Positions 44,246-53,285 of a stretch of DNA of 64,000 nt are shown piece after piece; within the stretch, counting starts at the first letter, position 1; each line of letters opens with the position of its first letter. The stretch is from Acetobacter sp. (GTDB lineage: Bacteria > Pseudomonadota > Alphaproteobacteria > Acetobacterales > Acetobacteraceae), in NCBI RefSeq assembly GCF_022483985.1, contig NZ_JAKVME010000001.1, positions 1,736,001 through 1,800,000 of the forward strand, read 5' to 3'. Under the pieces are notes generated by a model, which was not told the origin of the DNA, made no database searches, and saw nothing but the letters and a program-made list of their open reading frames with translations. The position numbers were made by a program, and so were the translations under genes.

Positions 44246-44948
44246 TTAAAACTTCTCCCCTAACGCTTGAGCCCATAGAATTTGACAAATCAGTTAATAT
44301 ATTAGAAACAATTGAATCAATATCGCGAGATATTTTTCCGTCAGAATAATGTATTTCAAAATCAGTTCTGTTCATATTCGAATCCTCTACGAATTTTATC
44401 AAATCATCTTTTGTATCTCCGCCCTCCAGAATCGTCTCCTTTATACGCCTCAAAGAATCAGGATGAACTTTCACACAAATGCTGAAATCCCTCGAAAAAT
44501 ACGAATATATTTTTTCAAACATTTCAGGCGTCCACAATTTCTCCTGTGAGTCACTCCATGCCGGAAATGCAGACACAACAGATGTCAACATTGTCATTGA
44601 CACATTTTCAGAATAAGACTTCAAGAAAGATTTTATATCCTTATTTATTGACTCAAATATAGAATAAAAACCTCTCTTATTTTCCTCTTCTATTCTTTTA
44701 ATTTCTGTTTTATGAAATTCTTCTAGAGTATTTTTTGTATTTTCTATTGCCTTTGATACTGATTCCGCAATTGCGGAATCCATATCCTCTTGTGAATAGG
44801 TCGGAACCGGCGGTGAAACGGGTTCTTCTTGCAGAATTTCCTCATTTGCATCCTGTTTTTCTTTCAGGACACGAGAGATATCATCAAAGTCCTCAGCGAA
44901 CAGAACCCCGGATTTATTGGCCCCAGAGAGAACAATACACGAGTTCAT
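44238..44948 (-). CDS. fliH: FliH/FlbE-type flagellar export regulator
   Basis: A 236-residue, poorly conserved protein. The first 45 residues contain a short motif, the middle (about 55-125) is a long coiled coil (SKAIENTKNTLEEFHKTEIKRIEEENKRGF), and the C-terminus is a FliH-like globular part (VKVHPDSLRRIKETI). It is named from position between fliG and fliN and from the coiled coil, matching FlbE in Caulobacter. Its DNA is much AT-richer than that of neighbouring core genes. It overlaps fliG by 4 bp. Confidence 0.7.
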   Translation of the reverse strand: MNSCIVLSGANKSGVLFAEDFDDISRVLKEKQDANEEILQEEPVSPPVPTYSQEDMDSAIAESVSKAIENTKNTLEEFHKTEIKRIEEENKRGFYSIFESINKDIKSFLKSYSENVSMTMLTSVVSAFPAWSDSQEKLWTPEMFEKIYSYFSRDFSICVKVHPDSLRRIKETILEGGDTKDDLIKFVEDSNMNRTDFEIHYSDGKISRDIDSIVSNILTDLSNSMGSSVRGEVLNG

Positions 44949-45952
44949 GCCAACATCTCATTATTGTCACCACCCGGGTTCAGATCAATTTCTCCCTGAT
45001 TTGCGAGATTTTTGGCCATATTCACAATTTCTGATTGGGCTGCATCAACATCCTTTATACGGACAGGACCCATTGCAGAAATTTCGTCCTCCAATATTTT
45101 TCCTGCTCGCGATGTCATTGACGACAGGAATAGTTTTCTTATGTCTTCCGAAGCTCCTTTGAGTGCGAGAGGTAATTTCTCTCTATCAATATCACGCATA
45201 ATCCTCATGATCGCATCGCGTGGCAGACGTTTCAGGTCTTCAAACGTAAACATGAGCGCCTTGACCTGCTCTGCATCTTCAATATTACGCTTTTCCAGCG
45301 CATTCATAAGCTGGCCTTCAAGACGTCTGTCAAAATTATTGAAGACTTCAGCAAGAAGTTCGTGACTGTCCTGCTTGGACGAACGGGCAAGACTTGCCAT
45401 GAATTCTGACCTGAGTGTGGTCTCAAGACTGTCTATGACATCCCTCTGGACATTTTCCATGTGAAGCATGCGCATCATAATATCGACAGCAAAATCTTCG
45501 GGGAAAAGCGACAATACGCGAGCCGTCTGCGATGCCTGAAGCCGACTGAGGATGACCGCTACAGTCTGGGGATATTCATTGCGAAGATAGTTTGCCAGAA
45601 TATTTTCCGGAACATTACCCAACTTGTCCCACATGGTCCTGCCCGCCGGACCACGAATTTCTTCCATGATGGCATTCACCCGTTCCCCGGGGAGCGCCTT
45701 TCGTAAAATTCGTTCTGTTGTATCGTATGTTCCGACTAACGTATCAACAGCGGAAAAGGCCCCGGAGAATTCAGCGCAAACAGATTCGACTTTTTCCGCA
45801 GATACAGCCCCCATGGTGGCCATTGCGGCTGAAATCTCACGTATTTCATGTTCCTGCATGGAAGAAACAAGCTGGGTGCCATTTTCTTCCCCTAAAGCCA
45901 GCAAAAGTATCGCTGCTTTCTGAACACCGGTTAAAGCTGTTTTCACCAGCAT
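44945..45952 (-). CDS. fliG: Flagellar motor switch protein FliG
   Basis: A 335-residue protein that links the MS ring to the C ring and interacts with MotA. The N domain begins LTGVQKAAILLLALGEENGTQLV; the middle domain has LRNEYPQTVAVILSRLQASQTARVL; the C domain has MFTFEDLKRLPRDAIMRIMRDIDREKLPLALKGASEDIRKLFLSSM, containing the charged torque helix. It lies 3 bp after the fliF stop. Confidence 0.96.
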   Translation of the reverse strand: MLVKTALTGVQKAAILLLALGEENGTQLVSSMQEHEIREISAAMATMGAVSAEKVESVCAEFSGAFSAVDTLVGTYDTTERILRKALPGERVNAIMEEIRGPAGRTMWDKLGNVPENILANYLRNEYPQTVAVILSRLQASQTARVLSLFPEDFAVDIMMRMLHMENVQRDVIDSLETTLRSEFMASLARSSKQDSHELLAEVFNNFDRRLEGQLMNALEKRNIEDAEQVKALMFTFEDLKRLPRDAIMRIMRDIDREKLPLALKGASEDIRKLFLSSMTSRAGKILEDEISAMGPVRIKDVDAAQSEIVNMAKNLANQGEIDLNPGGDNNEMLA

Positions 45953-45955
45953 GTT

Positions 45956-47623
45956 TCAGCCCTCATGCTGTGGCGTAAGCCAGCTTCGAATGACATTAAG
46001 ACTCTCTTCGGGGTTGTCACTTGCCAGTTCACGCACATGGCGAATGGCCGAAGCCTTGAGACGTCCATCGATGCCCGAAAGATTCATGAAATCAGATGCT
46101 TTTTCACGAGGCCCTTCCAGTGCAAGCTGTGCCGGAGAACCCTGCATCAGTTCATCGCCATCAGTTTCAGTCAGCGCCGTAACAGGCCGCTCCTCACCGT
46201 CGCTCGACGTTGCTGGCAGTGCGGGTGATGTTCCGCCGCTTTCACCTGCATTATCTTTTTTCAGGAGAGGTTTAACGAAGAAGATGAGAGCCAGAAAGAT
46301 GAGAAGCCCCGGCGCCAGACTACGCAACATCTGAATAGCGTCTGCCTTTTCAATCGGCAGCCCCATCCATGAAGCGTGAGCGCTGGCCGTATCTGAGGCC
46401 TCCGATGCAAAACGCATCGAGACGACATTGACTGCATCTCCACGCTTTTCATCAAAACCGATAGCAGTTTTTGCAAGAGTGGTGATTCTGTCCAGTTCGG
46501 CCTGGTCCAGCGGAGCCCATTCGGTTTTACCATCAGCGGCTTTGTTGGTTTTGCCATCAACCATGACCGCCAGACTGATGCGTGACACGCGCGGCTGATC
46601 CTGAACAACAGTACGGACACGCTTGCCGATTTCATAGTTATTGGTTTCTTCCCGCCTGTCATCCTGACTGCCGGCCCGCGGCTGTCCTGCATTCGCGTTC
46701 GGGAGATTATTCGCTACAGACGTATTCTGCTGAGCTTCCGTGTTTACAGATTTGTCCGTCGTGCTCTGCTGTGAACGCAGAACCTGCTGGTCAGGATCAT
46801 AACTCTCCTGTGTCTCATGCACCCGATCAAGATTCATCAACACGGAGGCTTCCGCACGCACATGCCCCGCGCCGAGTGTCGGCACCAGCATGGCTTCCAC
46901 CGTCTGGGAAAGCCGCGCCTCCATAGCCTGCCGCTGCTCATCAATATTCTGGGCGAGGCCCGCCGGACTGTTGCGGTCTCCCGGTCGGGCCAGAACATTA
47001 CCATGATTATCAATAATCGAGATATTCTGGGGAGACAGGCCCGGCGTAGCCGCGGCGACAAGATTGAGAACAGCCTGAACGCTTTCCGCATCCGGACGAC
47101 TGCCATTCATCGTGAGAAGCACACTGGCCTGAGCCGCCTGCTGGTCCGCTGAGAACATTTCCCTATGCGGAAGCACCAGATGGACACGAGCATTTCTTAC
47201 ACCGTGAATCAGGCGGATTGAGCGTTCCAGCTCTCCCTCAAGAGCGCGCGTTTCATCAATGTGCTGCTCGAACTCCGTGGTCGTCAGTGTGTTGGAGTGA
47301 TCAAAGATCTCATATCCAACTGAACCTCCTGACGGGAGGGAGTCACGGGCCAGCAACAGACGTGCCGCAGCCACCTGAGCAGGAGCCACATAAATCGCAT
47401 CTCCAGACGGTGAAACCGTATGAGCGATATGGGCTTTCTCAAGATCTTCCGCCATCTGGGCGGCTTCATGCAGATCAAGATCACGGTACAACAGCGCCGT
47501 AGCCTGTCCACCACCATGAAACGCGAAAACCGCCAGCATGCCCAGTATACCGAGACCAACGGCTCCCAAAGCAATCAGACGAGGCAGTCCGAGCGACTTC
47601 AGGCCAGAAAGTGTCGCTTTCAA
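45956..47623 (-). CDS. fliF: Flagellar MS-ring protein FliF
   Basis: A 555-residue protein with two membrane helices (about 15-35 and 437-456). The YscJ-like ring-building motif domain is ATALLYRDLDLHEAAQMAEDLEKAHIAHTVS and following. FliF-specific segments are TTTEFEQHIDETRALEGELERSI and VRNARVHLVLPHREMF. The C-terminal FliG-binding tail ends with ESLNVIRSWL. It is the first gene of the flagellar operon fliF-G-H-N-flbD-flhA-flhF, 8.2 kb long without internal terminators. A palindrome resembling FlbD sites lies about 140 bp upstream. Confidence 0.95.
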   Translation of the reverse strand: MKATLSGLKSLGLPRLIALGAVGLGILGMLAVFAFHGGGQATALLYRDLDLHEAAQMAEDLEKAHIAHTVSPSGDAIYVAPAQVAAARLLLARDSLPSGGSVGYEIFDHSNTLTTTEFEQHIDETRALEGELERSIRLIHGVRNARVHLVLPHREMFSADQQAAQASVLLTMNGSRPDAESVQAVLNLVAAATPGLSPQNISIIDNHGNVLARPGDRNSPAGLAQNIDEQRQAMEARLSQTVEAMLVPTLGAGHVRAEASVLMNLDRVHETQESYDPDQQVLRSQQSTTDKSVNTEAQQNTSVANNLPNANAGQPRAGSQDDRREETNNYEIGKRVRTVVQDQPRVSRISLAVMVDGKTNKAADGKTEWAPLDQAELDRITTLAKTAIGFDEKRGDAVNVVSMRFASEASDTASAHASWMGLPIEKADAIQMLRSLAPGLLIFLALIFFVKPLLKKDNAGESGGTSPALPATSSDGEERPVTALTETDGDELMQGSPAQLALEGPREKASDFMNLSGIDGRLKASAIRHVRELASDNPEESLNVIRSWLTPQHEG

Positions 47624-47761
47624 TTTTTATTTTCCGAACAATGGGTTAAGCTGCACGGGACTCTGGATGAGCGTCTTGTTGGACCTTGCACGTGAATCAC
47701 TTGGTTCCTGATGTATCTCGGAACTGATCGTGCATAAGTGCCATTACTCTGGAGTTAATAT

Positions 47762-47776
47762 CGGCAAAATTTGCCG
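47762..47776. promoter_or_regulatory. FlbD-site-like palindrome upstream of fliF
   Basis: CGGCAAAATTTGCCG is a perfect 7+1+7 dyad in the divergent gap 47624-47970, which has no gene. It resembles the Caulobacter ftr element bound by FlbD (C-CGGC--AAA--GC-G, as I recall it). It lies 139 bp upstream of the fliF start. A TGGCAC (minus strand, 47739-47744) resembles a sigma-54 -24 element, but no -12 element at proper spacing is visible. Confidence 0.4.
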
Positions 47777-47970
47777 GGTTGCTGACAAACAAAAAACTCC
47801 CATCACGCCGACAGGAGCCCCAAACGCCGGGAATCCGCTGTTTTCCAGCGTCGTCGGCAGAATCCTTCCGCAACAGTCGGCCCGTCGTTGCCCGTGGCGT
47901 TCGATGCAGGTCATGTATAGGTTTACGACAGAGACCACGCTTACAGACAGAGAGACGCGGACCGGGACAT

Positions 47971-48777
47971 ATGGATAAAGACTCTCCAGAGACCTGCTGG
48001 CCACCGACCACGCGCCCTGAACGTCTTGCTTTCGTTGCGGCAGAAACCACCACCGCCCAGGAAGAACTGCTTCGGCTCTCCCGTCGTTACGGTAATCATG
48101 ATCCCGAGGATGCAGAGGTCATCATCTGTCTGGGAGGCGATGGTTTCATGCTGGAAACACTCAGGCTGGTCATGGACCGGAGCGTGCCAGTCTACGGCAT
48201 GAATTGTGGTTCGGTGGGATTTCTGATGAATCCGCTGAACGAAGATGACCTGCTTGAACGCCTCACCATAACGCAGAATGCGGAATTGCATCCCCTGCAT
48301 ATGAGAGCCGTCTGCACTGATGGCTCCGTCCATGAGGCTGAAGCGCTCAATGACGTCTTCCTGTTCAGGGAAACCCGTCAGGCGGCCAAGATCAGAATCG
48401 ATGTGGATGGACGCGAGCGTCTGTCAGAACTGATCTGCGACGGCGTGCTCGTCGCGACACCCGCAGGTTCAACCGCCTATAACCTGTCCGCACACGGCCC
48501 TATCGTGCCGCTTTCCGGAAACCTCCTGCCGCTCACTCCCATCAGCGCCTTCCGTCCGCGTCGCTGGCGGGGCGCCCTGCTGCCGTCGAACGCCGTCGTG
48601 ACATTCTCGATTCTTGAGCAGGAAAAGAGGCCGGTTGCCGCTGTCGCGGATTTCACTGAAATACGGGACGTCAAAACCGTGTCCGTTCAGGAAAACCGTA
48701 ACCGTTCGGTCAATGTCCTGTTTGATCCCGGACAATCCCTGTCAGAGCGTATAATCGCTGAACAGTTCTCAGCCTGA
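47971..48777 (+). CDS. nadK: NAD kinase
   Basis: A 268-residue enzyme that phosphorylates NAD to NADP. The family motifs are all there: GGDG in [23 protein letters not shown], the NDV/NE-like segment [18 protein letters not shown], and [26 protein letters not shown] near the C-terminus. The ATG at 47971 has GGGA a few bases upstream; the longer frame from 47779 would add an implausible basic leader and is rejected. It diverges from fliF and is followed 11 bp later by the serine hydrolase gene. Confidence 0.93.
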   Translation: MDKDSPETCWPPTTRPERLAFVAAETTTAQEELLRLSRRYGNHDPEDAEVIICLGGDGFMLETLRLVMDRSVPVYGMNCGSVGFLMNPLNEDDLLERLTITQNAELHPLHMRAVCTDGSVHEAEALNDVFLFRETRQAAKIRIDVDGRERLSELICDGVLVATPAGSTAYNLSAHGPIVPLSGNLLPLTPISAFRPRRWRGALLPSNAVVTFSILEQEKRPVAAVADFTEIRDVKTVSVQENRNRSVNVLFDPGQSLSERIIAEQFSA

Positions 48778-48788
48778 GATTCCCAGCC

Positions 48789-49949
48789 ATGAGCAGACGC
48801 CTGTTTCTCAAATGTTTGTCGGCAGCACTCCTTCCCGTCGCCGGAGGCGTCACAGGCTGCGCGGTCGGCCGCCCCTCGTACGATTTTTCAGAAGTCGACA
48901 GCCTGCTGTCAGGCGCCGTCCAGCGTGGAGAGATTCCGGGAGTCGTCACCGTTATCGGGCAGAACGACCTTATCCTTCACCGGGCCGTAATGGGGCACAG
49001 GGCGCTCATCCCGGCCCCTGAACCGATGTCATGGGACACACGTTTTGACATGGCCTCCCTCACCAAGGCCACCATCACGGCGCCAGCGATCATGCAGTTC
49101 TGGGAACAGGGCGCATTCCAGCTTGATGATCCTGTTGCCCGTTATCTGCCTGATTTTGCTCAAAACGGAAAAGCGGCGATCACCATTCGCCATCTGCTGA
49201 CCCACTACTCAGGTCTTGCTCCGGACCTCGACCTGTCCACATCGTGGACGGGCAAGGACGAAGCCATCCGCAGAGCCATGGCTGCCGTGCCGCAGGCCCC
49301 GACCGGGCAGCATTTTGTCTATAGCGATATCAACTTTATCGTTCTGGGACTTCTGGTCGAGCAGTTCAGCCGGTTGCCGCTTGATGTTTATGCCACACGC
49401 CACATCCTACAGCCGATCGGCATGCGGGAATCAGGCTTCCTGCCCGCAGAGACGTTGAAACCGCTCATCGCGCCAACGCAGTATGATGAGCATCACGTCC
49501 CACTCCGGGGTGTCGTGCATGATCCCACGGCCCGACGCATGAGCGGTGTCGCCGGTCATGCAGGCTTGTTCTCAGACGCGCAGGACATGGTTCTCTACGC
49601 TTCCAGCCTTCTGGATCGGCTGACCGGTCGTGTCAGCAATTATCCGCTGCGCACGGAAACGCTGCGTCTGATGACATCGCCCCAGTCACCCGGTGAAACG
49701 GATCAGCGCGGGCTCGGCTGGGACATCGCCACGCATTATTCCACTCCCCGGGGTGACGTTTTTCCCGTCGGTTCCTTCGGTCACACCGGCTACACCGGCA
49801 CCTCGCTCTGGATGGACGCCGCCAGCGCTGCTTTCGTGCTGATCCTGACCAATCGCGTGCATCCGCTGGACGCCAACGGCAAGGCCATCGTCAAGCTGCG
49901 TCATGATGTCGCGACAGTCGCCGCCCGCGCATTGAGAGGCGGGGCGTAA
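48789..49949 (+). CDS. Beta-lactamase-like serine hydrolase lipoprotein
   Basis: A 386-residue class C-type/EstB-like hydrolase. The signal peptide carries a lipobox GVTGC with Cys24, so it is probably a membrane-anchored lipoprotein. The catalytic S-x-x-K is SLTK (Ser90, Lys93), the YxN-type box is YSDIN (an S-D-like variant) and the KTG-like box is HTGYTG near residue 330. Substrates of this group include peptidoglycan peptides and esters; true beta-lactamase activity is not assured. It is co-directional with nadK. Confidence 0.87.
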   Translation: MSRRLFLKCLSAALLPVAGGVTGCAVGRPSYDFSEVDSLLSGAVQRGEIPGVVTVIGQNDLILHRAVMGHRALIPAPEPMSWDTRFDMASLTKATITAPAIMQFWEQGAFQLDDPVARYLPDFAQNGKAAITIRHLLTHYSGLAPDLDLSTSWTGKDEAIRRAMAAVPQAPTGQHFVYSDINFIVLGLLVEQFSRLPLDVYATRHILQPIGMRESGFLPAETLKPLIAPTQYDEHHVPLRGVVHDPTARRMSGVAGHAGLFSDAQDMVLYASSLLDRLTGRVSNYPLRTETLRLMTSPQSPGETDQRGLGWDIATHYSTPRGDVFPVGSFGHTGYTGTSLWMDAASAAFVLILTNRVHPLDANGKAIVKLRHDVATVAARALRGGA

Positions 49950-49983
49950 TATCCTGACTGGTCATTGGGCCATGTTCATAAAC

Positions 49984-50021
49984 CAATAGGAGCCGCAGTT
50001 CGTAAACTGCGGCTCCTATTG
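49984..50021. terminator. Perfect 17 bp hairpin between converging genes
   Basis: CAATAGGAGCCGCAGTT (49984-50000), loop CGTA, and the exact complement at 50005-50021. It has no T tract, so it may work as a bidirectional terminator for the hydrolase and ferritin-like genes, or as an mRNA 3' stabiliser. Confidence 0.6.
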
Positions 50022-50083
50022 AAAATAGCGCATAGCTCCAAAACCGGGGCACAAAAATCTGCACTCCGCGACCGGACCTGTCT

Positions 50084-51097
50084 TCAGGCGGCGACCGGAG
50101 CGCCTGTTTTCACTTCATGAGGCCGACGACCGATGAGACGCAGCACGCACAGGATCGTTCTGGCGATATTCGGAGCCAGCTTTGGTCTGAGCAGACGCGG
50201 ATCATACCCTGAGAAACGTCTGGCATTCTCTGTGAGGCAAAGCTGCATGAAGTCAGCCAGCGTAATATCCTGACTGGTCATGTCCTTCGTGCCGGTGACC
50301 GTGAAGTTGTTGTCCTGCGTATGCTCTGCGCCATCCGCATCGACAGACCGCACAAGTCCAAGCCGCTCGTAAATCAGGAACCCCCAGACCGCGAGAATTT
50401 TCATCTCGAACCACGGACGTCGCCATGCCGGAACGACCGCCCGATACCATGCCAGCCAGTTGGCGAAAAGCAGGATGTGGCGGCACTCTTCCTGCATCAC
50501 CGGCTCGAAGGTCTCGATCAGTTCAGCCGGGAAAAAGCCTGATGTCTGGGCCACGCGGAACATGCCAAATGCAAAGAAACTGTCCACACACTCAGAGAAG
50601 CCCGTGACGAGGTAAGCCCATTCGACGTCTTTTGGCTCGATATAGGGCGGTTCCGGCGCCATCTCGATTCCATAGGCTTCGACAAGCTTGGTCAGAACCT
50701 CCTTGTGCCGGTTTTCTTCCCACGCATTGCGGGAAATCGCGTCCTTGATATCAGGATCGTCGATCATCCGCGCATAGGCCGCCATGCGAAGGCGCGCCTT
50801 GCCTTCCGTCTGCACGGCGATGTCCCAGATCGGCAGGGACGTCACTCGTTTCAGGGCATCAGGCTCAAGCTTGGGCCAGTTGATGACGGACGGACGATAG
50901 GGATTGAACGTCTCCCGGAACATATCCGCCATCGCCCGCTTGTGCTCCGGGGAGCCAGGCTTGAGCGGACCGGGAATGGAAGAACTCCAGTGACGGGCGC
51001 GATAATCGGCCTGCTCTACAGCTTCCGCGCTCGGCGGAGGAGGCAGGTCATCAATGCTGTCAGGGAGTCTGGTGTAGATATCGGCAAGTGCTGTCAT
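50084..51097 (-). CDS. Di-iron ferritin-like domain protein
   Basis: A 337-residue protein. Two ferritin-like carboxylate motifs are visible, AWEENRHKEVL and MQEECRHILLF, each E-x-x-H with a preceding Glu, as expected for a di-iron four-helix bundle. Hydrophobic segments (WRRPWFEMKILAVWGFLIYERLG) suggest membrane association. Such proteins may be oxygenases or oxidases of lipids; the substrate is unknown. The ATG at 51097 removes an implausible 27-residue extension. It is separated from the upstream clpP-like gene by a terminator. Confidence 0.78.
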   Translation of the reverse strand: MTALADIYTRLPDSIDDLPPPPSAEAVEQADYRARHWSSSIPGPLKPGSPEHKRAMADMFRETFNPYRPSVINWPKLEPDALKRVTSLPIWDIAVQTEGKARLRMAAYARMIDDPDIKDAISRNAWEENRHKEVLTKLVEAYGIEMAPEPPYIEPKDVEWAYLVTGFSECVDSFFAFGMFRVAQTSGFFPAELIETFEPVMQEECRHILLFANWLAWYRAVVPAWRRPWFEMKILAVWGFLIYERLGLVRSVDADGAEHTQDNNFTVTGTKDMTSQDITLADFMQLCLTENARRFSGYDPRLLRPKLAPNIARTILCVLRLIGRRPHEVKTGAPVAA

Positions 51098-51114
51098 TTC
51101 CACGTACCCATGTT

Positions 51115-51150
51115 GAAAAATGGCGTATCCCCGGGAAGGAGATACGCCAT
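51115..51150 (-). terminator. Intrinsic terminator of the clpP-like gene
   Basis: On the minus strand ATGGCGTATC and GATACGCCAT (51120-51129 and 51141-51150) form a 10 bp stem followed by five T residues. Confidence 0.88.
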
Positions 51151-51199
51151 CTCTGATGATGGATCTCTTTCCACGCACACAGCGTGGGACAGAGTGCGG

Positions 51200-51889
51200 T
51201 TAATGGATATCGGACGGTCTGGAAATGATCCGTGTCACGAGACCGTAAGAAATCGCCTCTTCTGCCGACATCCAGTAGTTGCGGTCCGTGTCCTTGCAGA
51301 CCTTTTCGTAGGACTGTCCCGTCTCGCGTGCGAACAGATGATTCAGACGCTCACGCATCTTGATGATCTCGCGGGCCTCGATATCGATATCAGTGGCCGG
51401 TCCACGCACGCCGCCCATCGGTTGATGCAGCAGGAAACGGGTATTGGGCAGACAGAATCGACGATCCTTGTGACCGGCCGCGAAGATCAGCGCCCCTGCG
51501 GACGCGACCCAGCCGGTACCGATCACGTTGATCGGGGCGATGGAATCGACAAAGCGGATCATGTCGTGAATCGTGTCACCACTCTCCACATGACCGCCCG
51601 GAGAGTTCACATAGACGTCGATCGGCTTGTCGGACGCACCAGCAAGAGCCAGCAGGCGACCGGTGACATCACGGGCGATCTTGTCGTTGATCCCGCCGAA
51701 GATCAGAACCTTGCGCTGATCGAAGAGCTTGGTTTCCAGTTCGCTGATTGGCGAGGAAAGGGTCTTGTTGTCATCAGGCTCGGACTTTTCCGGACCTTCA
51801 GGCGCAGGAATGTCAGGGCCGTTCGGATCCTCGTCATCGAGTCTGATCCGCCCCTTGGTGACATCGTCCAGCATGCGATTGGCGCCCAT
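51200..51889 (-). CDS. clpP: ClpP-family serine protease with acidic N-terminal extension
   Basis: A 229-residue S14 peptidase. The Ser nucleophile lies in GTGWVASAGALIFAAG (canonical ClpP has GMAAS), His in FLLHQPMGGVRG, and the Asp in KDTDRNYWMSAEEAISYGLV. About 45 acidic, Pro-rich residues precede the fold, unlike main ClpP; this is a divergent paralogue. The ATG at 51889 has a strong AAGGAGG at 8 nt and is preferred over 51925 and 51973. It may form its own or mixed rings with an AAA+ partner encoded elsewhere. It is followed by a terminator. Confidence 0.85.
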   Translation of the reverse strand: MGANRMLDDVTKGRIRLDDEDPNGPDIPAPEGPEKSEPDDNKTLSSPISELETKLFDQRKVLIFGGINDKIARDVTGRLLALAGASDKPIDVYVNSPGGHVESGDTIHDMIRFVDSIAPINVIGTGWVASAGALIFAAGHKDRRFCLPNTRFLLHQPMGGVRGPATDIDIEAREIIKMRERLNHLFARETGQSYEKVCKDTDRNYWMSAEEAISYGLVTRIISRPSDIH

Positions 51890-52026
51890 CAGGTCGGCCT
51901 CCTTGGTTCGGTAATGTGGTCTCATTGTTCTTATTCTGCGCTGCCCCGCTGGCAATGCCAAGAGGCACGACACAACATCGCTTTCACGACAGCGGGCTCT
52001 CGCCAGAGAAACCCGAAACGATTAAG

Positions 52027-53049
52027 ATGAACCCAATGAAAGTTTTTCCGTTCCAGTCGGCTGTGGGCCGAAGCTTCTTCAGGATCGTCCTGCCGTTTTC
52101 CTGTGCGCTTCTGGCTGGCTGCCAGCATCGCGATCTGGTCGATACCACCGTTGACTGGTACCACCAGCATGAAGGCGGAGTCATTGCCCAGCAGCGCCCT
52201 CCTGCACCGGGACAGCTCGATCCCTACCCCCGTGTCGGACTGACTCCCACCACGCCTCCGTCACTCCCCTCTCCGGAGTTGCGTCAGTCCATCACCAATA
52301 ATCTGATCGCTTCCCGCAACCTCACCATGCGCACGACAGCGCAGAACGGCACCCTGACACCTGTCATTCCACCGCCGCCCAACGCAGCCAGCTCGAATAA
52401 ACCGGCTGCTCCCGCTTCTGACGCGTCCAAGGCAGCAACGACGCAGGCTTCTGCCGCGACCTCAGCACCGCTTCCCGCAGGAGGGATGGGCGCGATCCTT
52501 GACGCGGCAGATTCCTCCTCGACGGGACCAGCGGCAGCCCACGCCTCCCCTGCCCCCAAAGCCCAGAAGACAACGCCGGAAGCGGAACTCGCCATGCCTG
52601 AATTTCGTGGCGATGCTGCGGTTGTAGCCACTTCCGTCACCCAGCCTCTGCCTGACATTCCAGCCGGACCGCCGGGAGCACCCGCCATCCCCGGCTTCGT
52701 CGCTCCCCGGGATGCCACGACAATAGAACCGATTCGCCCTGATTATGATGTCGCACCCAAGGACGGCACCTTGATCGGCTTTCTTCCGGGTTCGGATCAG
52801 ATGAAACCCGGGCAGGATGGCGCCCTGAATAAACTGATCACCAGCCGCCACGGTGGGCAACTCTTTCTGCACTGTAGCGGCGAGACGGTCTCCCTGTCAC
52901 CGCAAGACCAGACACAGGCTGTCGAACTTGGCCTGCTGCGTGGCAGAACTCTGGCGGACGCACTGATCAAGAAAGGTGTTCCTGCCTCCGCCCTGCACAT
53001 CTCCAGCTCCGCATTCGGCCCTGCCGCGCGTGTCAGCACGCAGGGATAA
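52027..53049 (+). CDS. Pro/Ala-rich lipoprotein with OmpA-like C-terminus
   Basis: A 340-residue protein with a lipoprotein signal (FSCALLAGC, Cys about residue 31). A long low-complexity Pro/Ala/Ser/Thr-rich stretch (about 100-260) precedes a C-terminal domain of about 90 residues (GTLIGFLPGSDQMKPGQDGALNKLI, GRTLADALIKKGVPASALHIS) that looks like an OmpA/MotB-type peptidoglycan-binding fold. It would tether the envelope to the wall. Start 52027 is chosen over 51916; 52036 is also possible. It diverges from clpP. Confidence 0.75.
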   Translation: MNPMKVFPFQSAVGRSFFRIVLPFSCALLAGCQHRDLVDTTVDWYHQHEGGVIAQQRPPAPGQLDPYPRVGLTPTTPPSLPSPELRQSITNNLIASRNLTMRTTAQNGTLTPVIPPPPNAASSNKPAAPASDASKAATTQASAATSAPLPAGGMGAILDAADSSSTGPAAAHASPAPKAQKTTPEAELAMPEFRGDAAVVATSVTQPLPDIPAGPPGAPAIPGFVAPRDATTIEPIRPDYDVAPKDGTLIGFLPGSDQMKPGQDGALNKLITSRHGGQLFLHCSGETVSLSPQDQTQAVELGLLRGRTLADALIKKGVPASALHISSSAFGPAARVSTQG

Positions 53050-53090
53050 CCCCTGAATGGCATAAATTTATTTTTTCTTTTGTATGCCGC

Positions 53091-53119
53091 TTGACGCACT
53101 GCAGTCTCTCGCCTAATTA
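53091..53119 (+). promoter_or_regulatory. Promoter of tRNA-Glu
   Basis: TTGACG (53091-53096), a 17 bp spacer and TAATTA (53114-53119), with the tRNA starting 14 bp later. Confidence 0.65.
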
Positions 53120-53132
53120 CGCCCTCGCCTCT

Positions 53133-53208
53133 GTCCCGTTCGTCTAGAGGCCTAGGACACCGCCCTTTCACGGCGGTAACACGGGTTCGAATCCCGTACG
53201 GGACGCCA
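53133..53208 (+). tRNA. tRNA-Glu (TTC)
   Basis: Acceptor GTCCCGT/ACGGGAC, anticodon stem CCGCC/GGCGG with loop CTTTCAC (anticodon TTC), T arm ACGGG..CCCGT, discriminator G and encoded CCA. It is followed 78 bp later by an integrase gene, so it is a likely integration site. Confidence 0.97.
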
Positions 53209-53285
53209 TTGTTTTCATTGGCTTTTTTGGCTAAACTCCTACAGAAAATATGGGTTTTTGCACCATTTCTGCACCATAGCGAGGA

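Noticed and set aside
47739..47760. A full sigma-54 promoter upstream of fliF
   Set aside because: Only a -24-like TGGCAC is present; the GC of the -12 element is not at the required spacing.
47697..48053. A 118-codon minus-strand frame overlapping the nadK start
   Set aside because: It runs antisense to nadK and has no recognisable domain or ribosome site.
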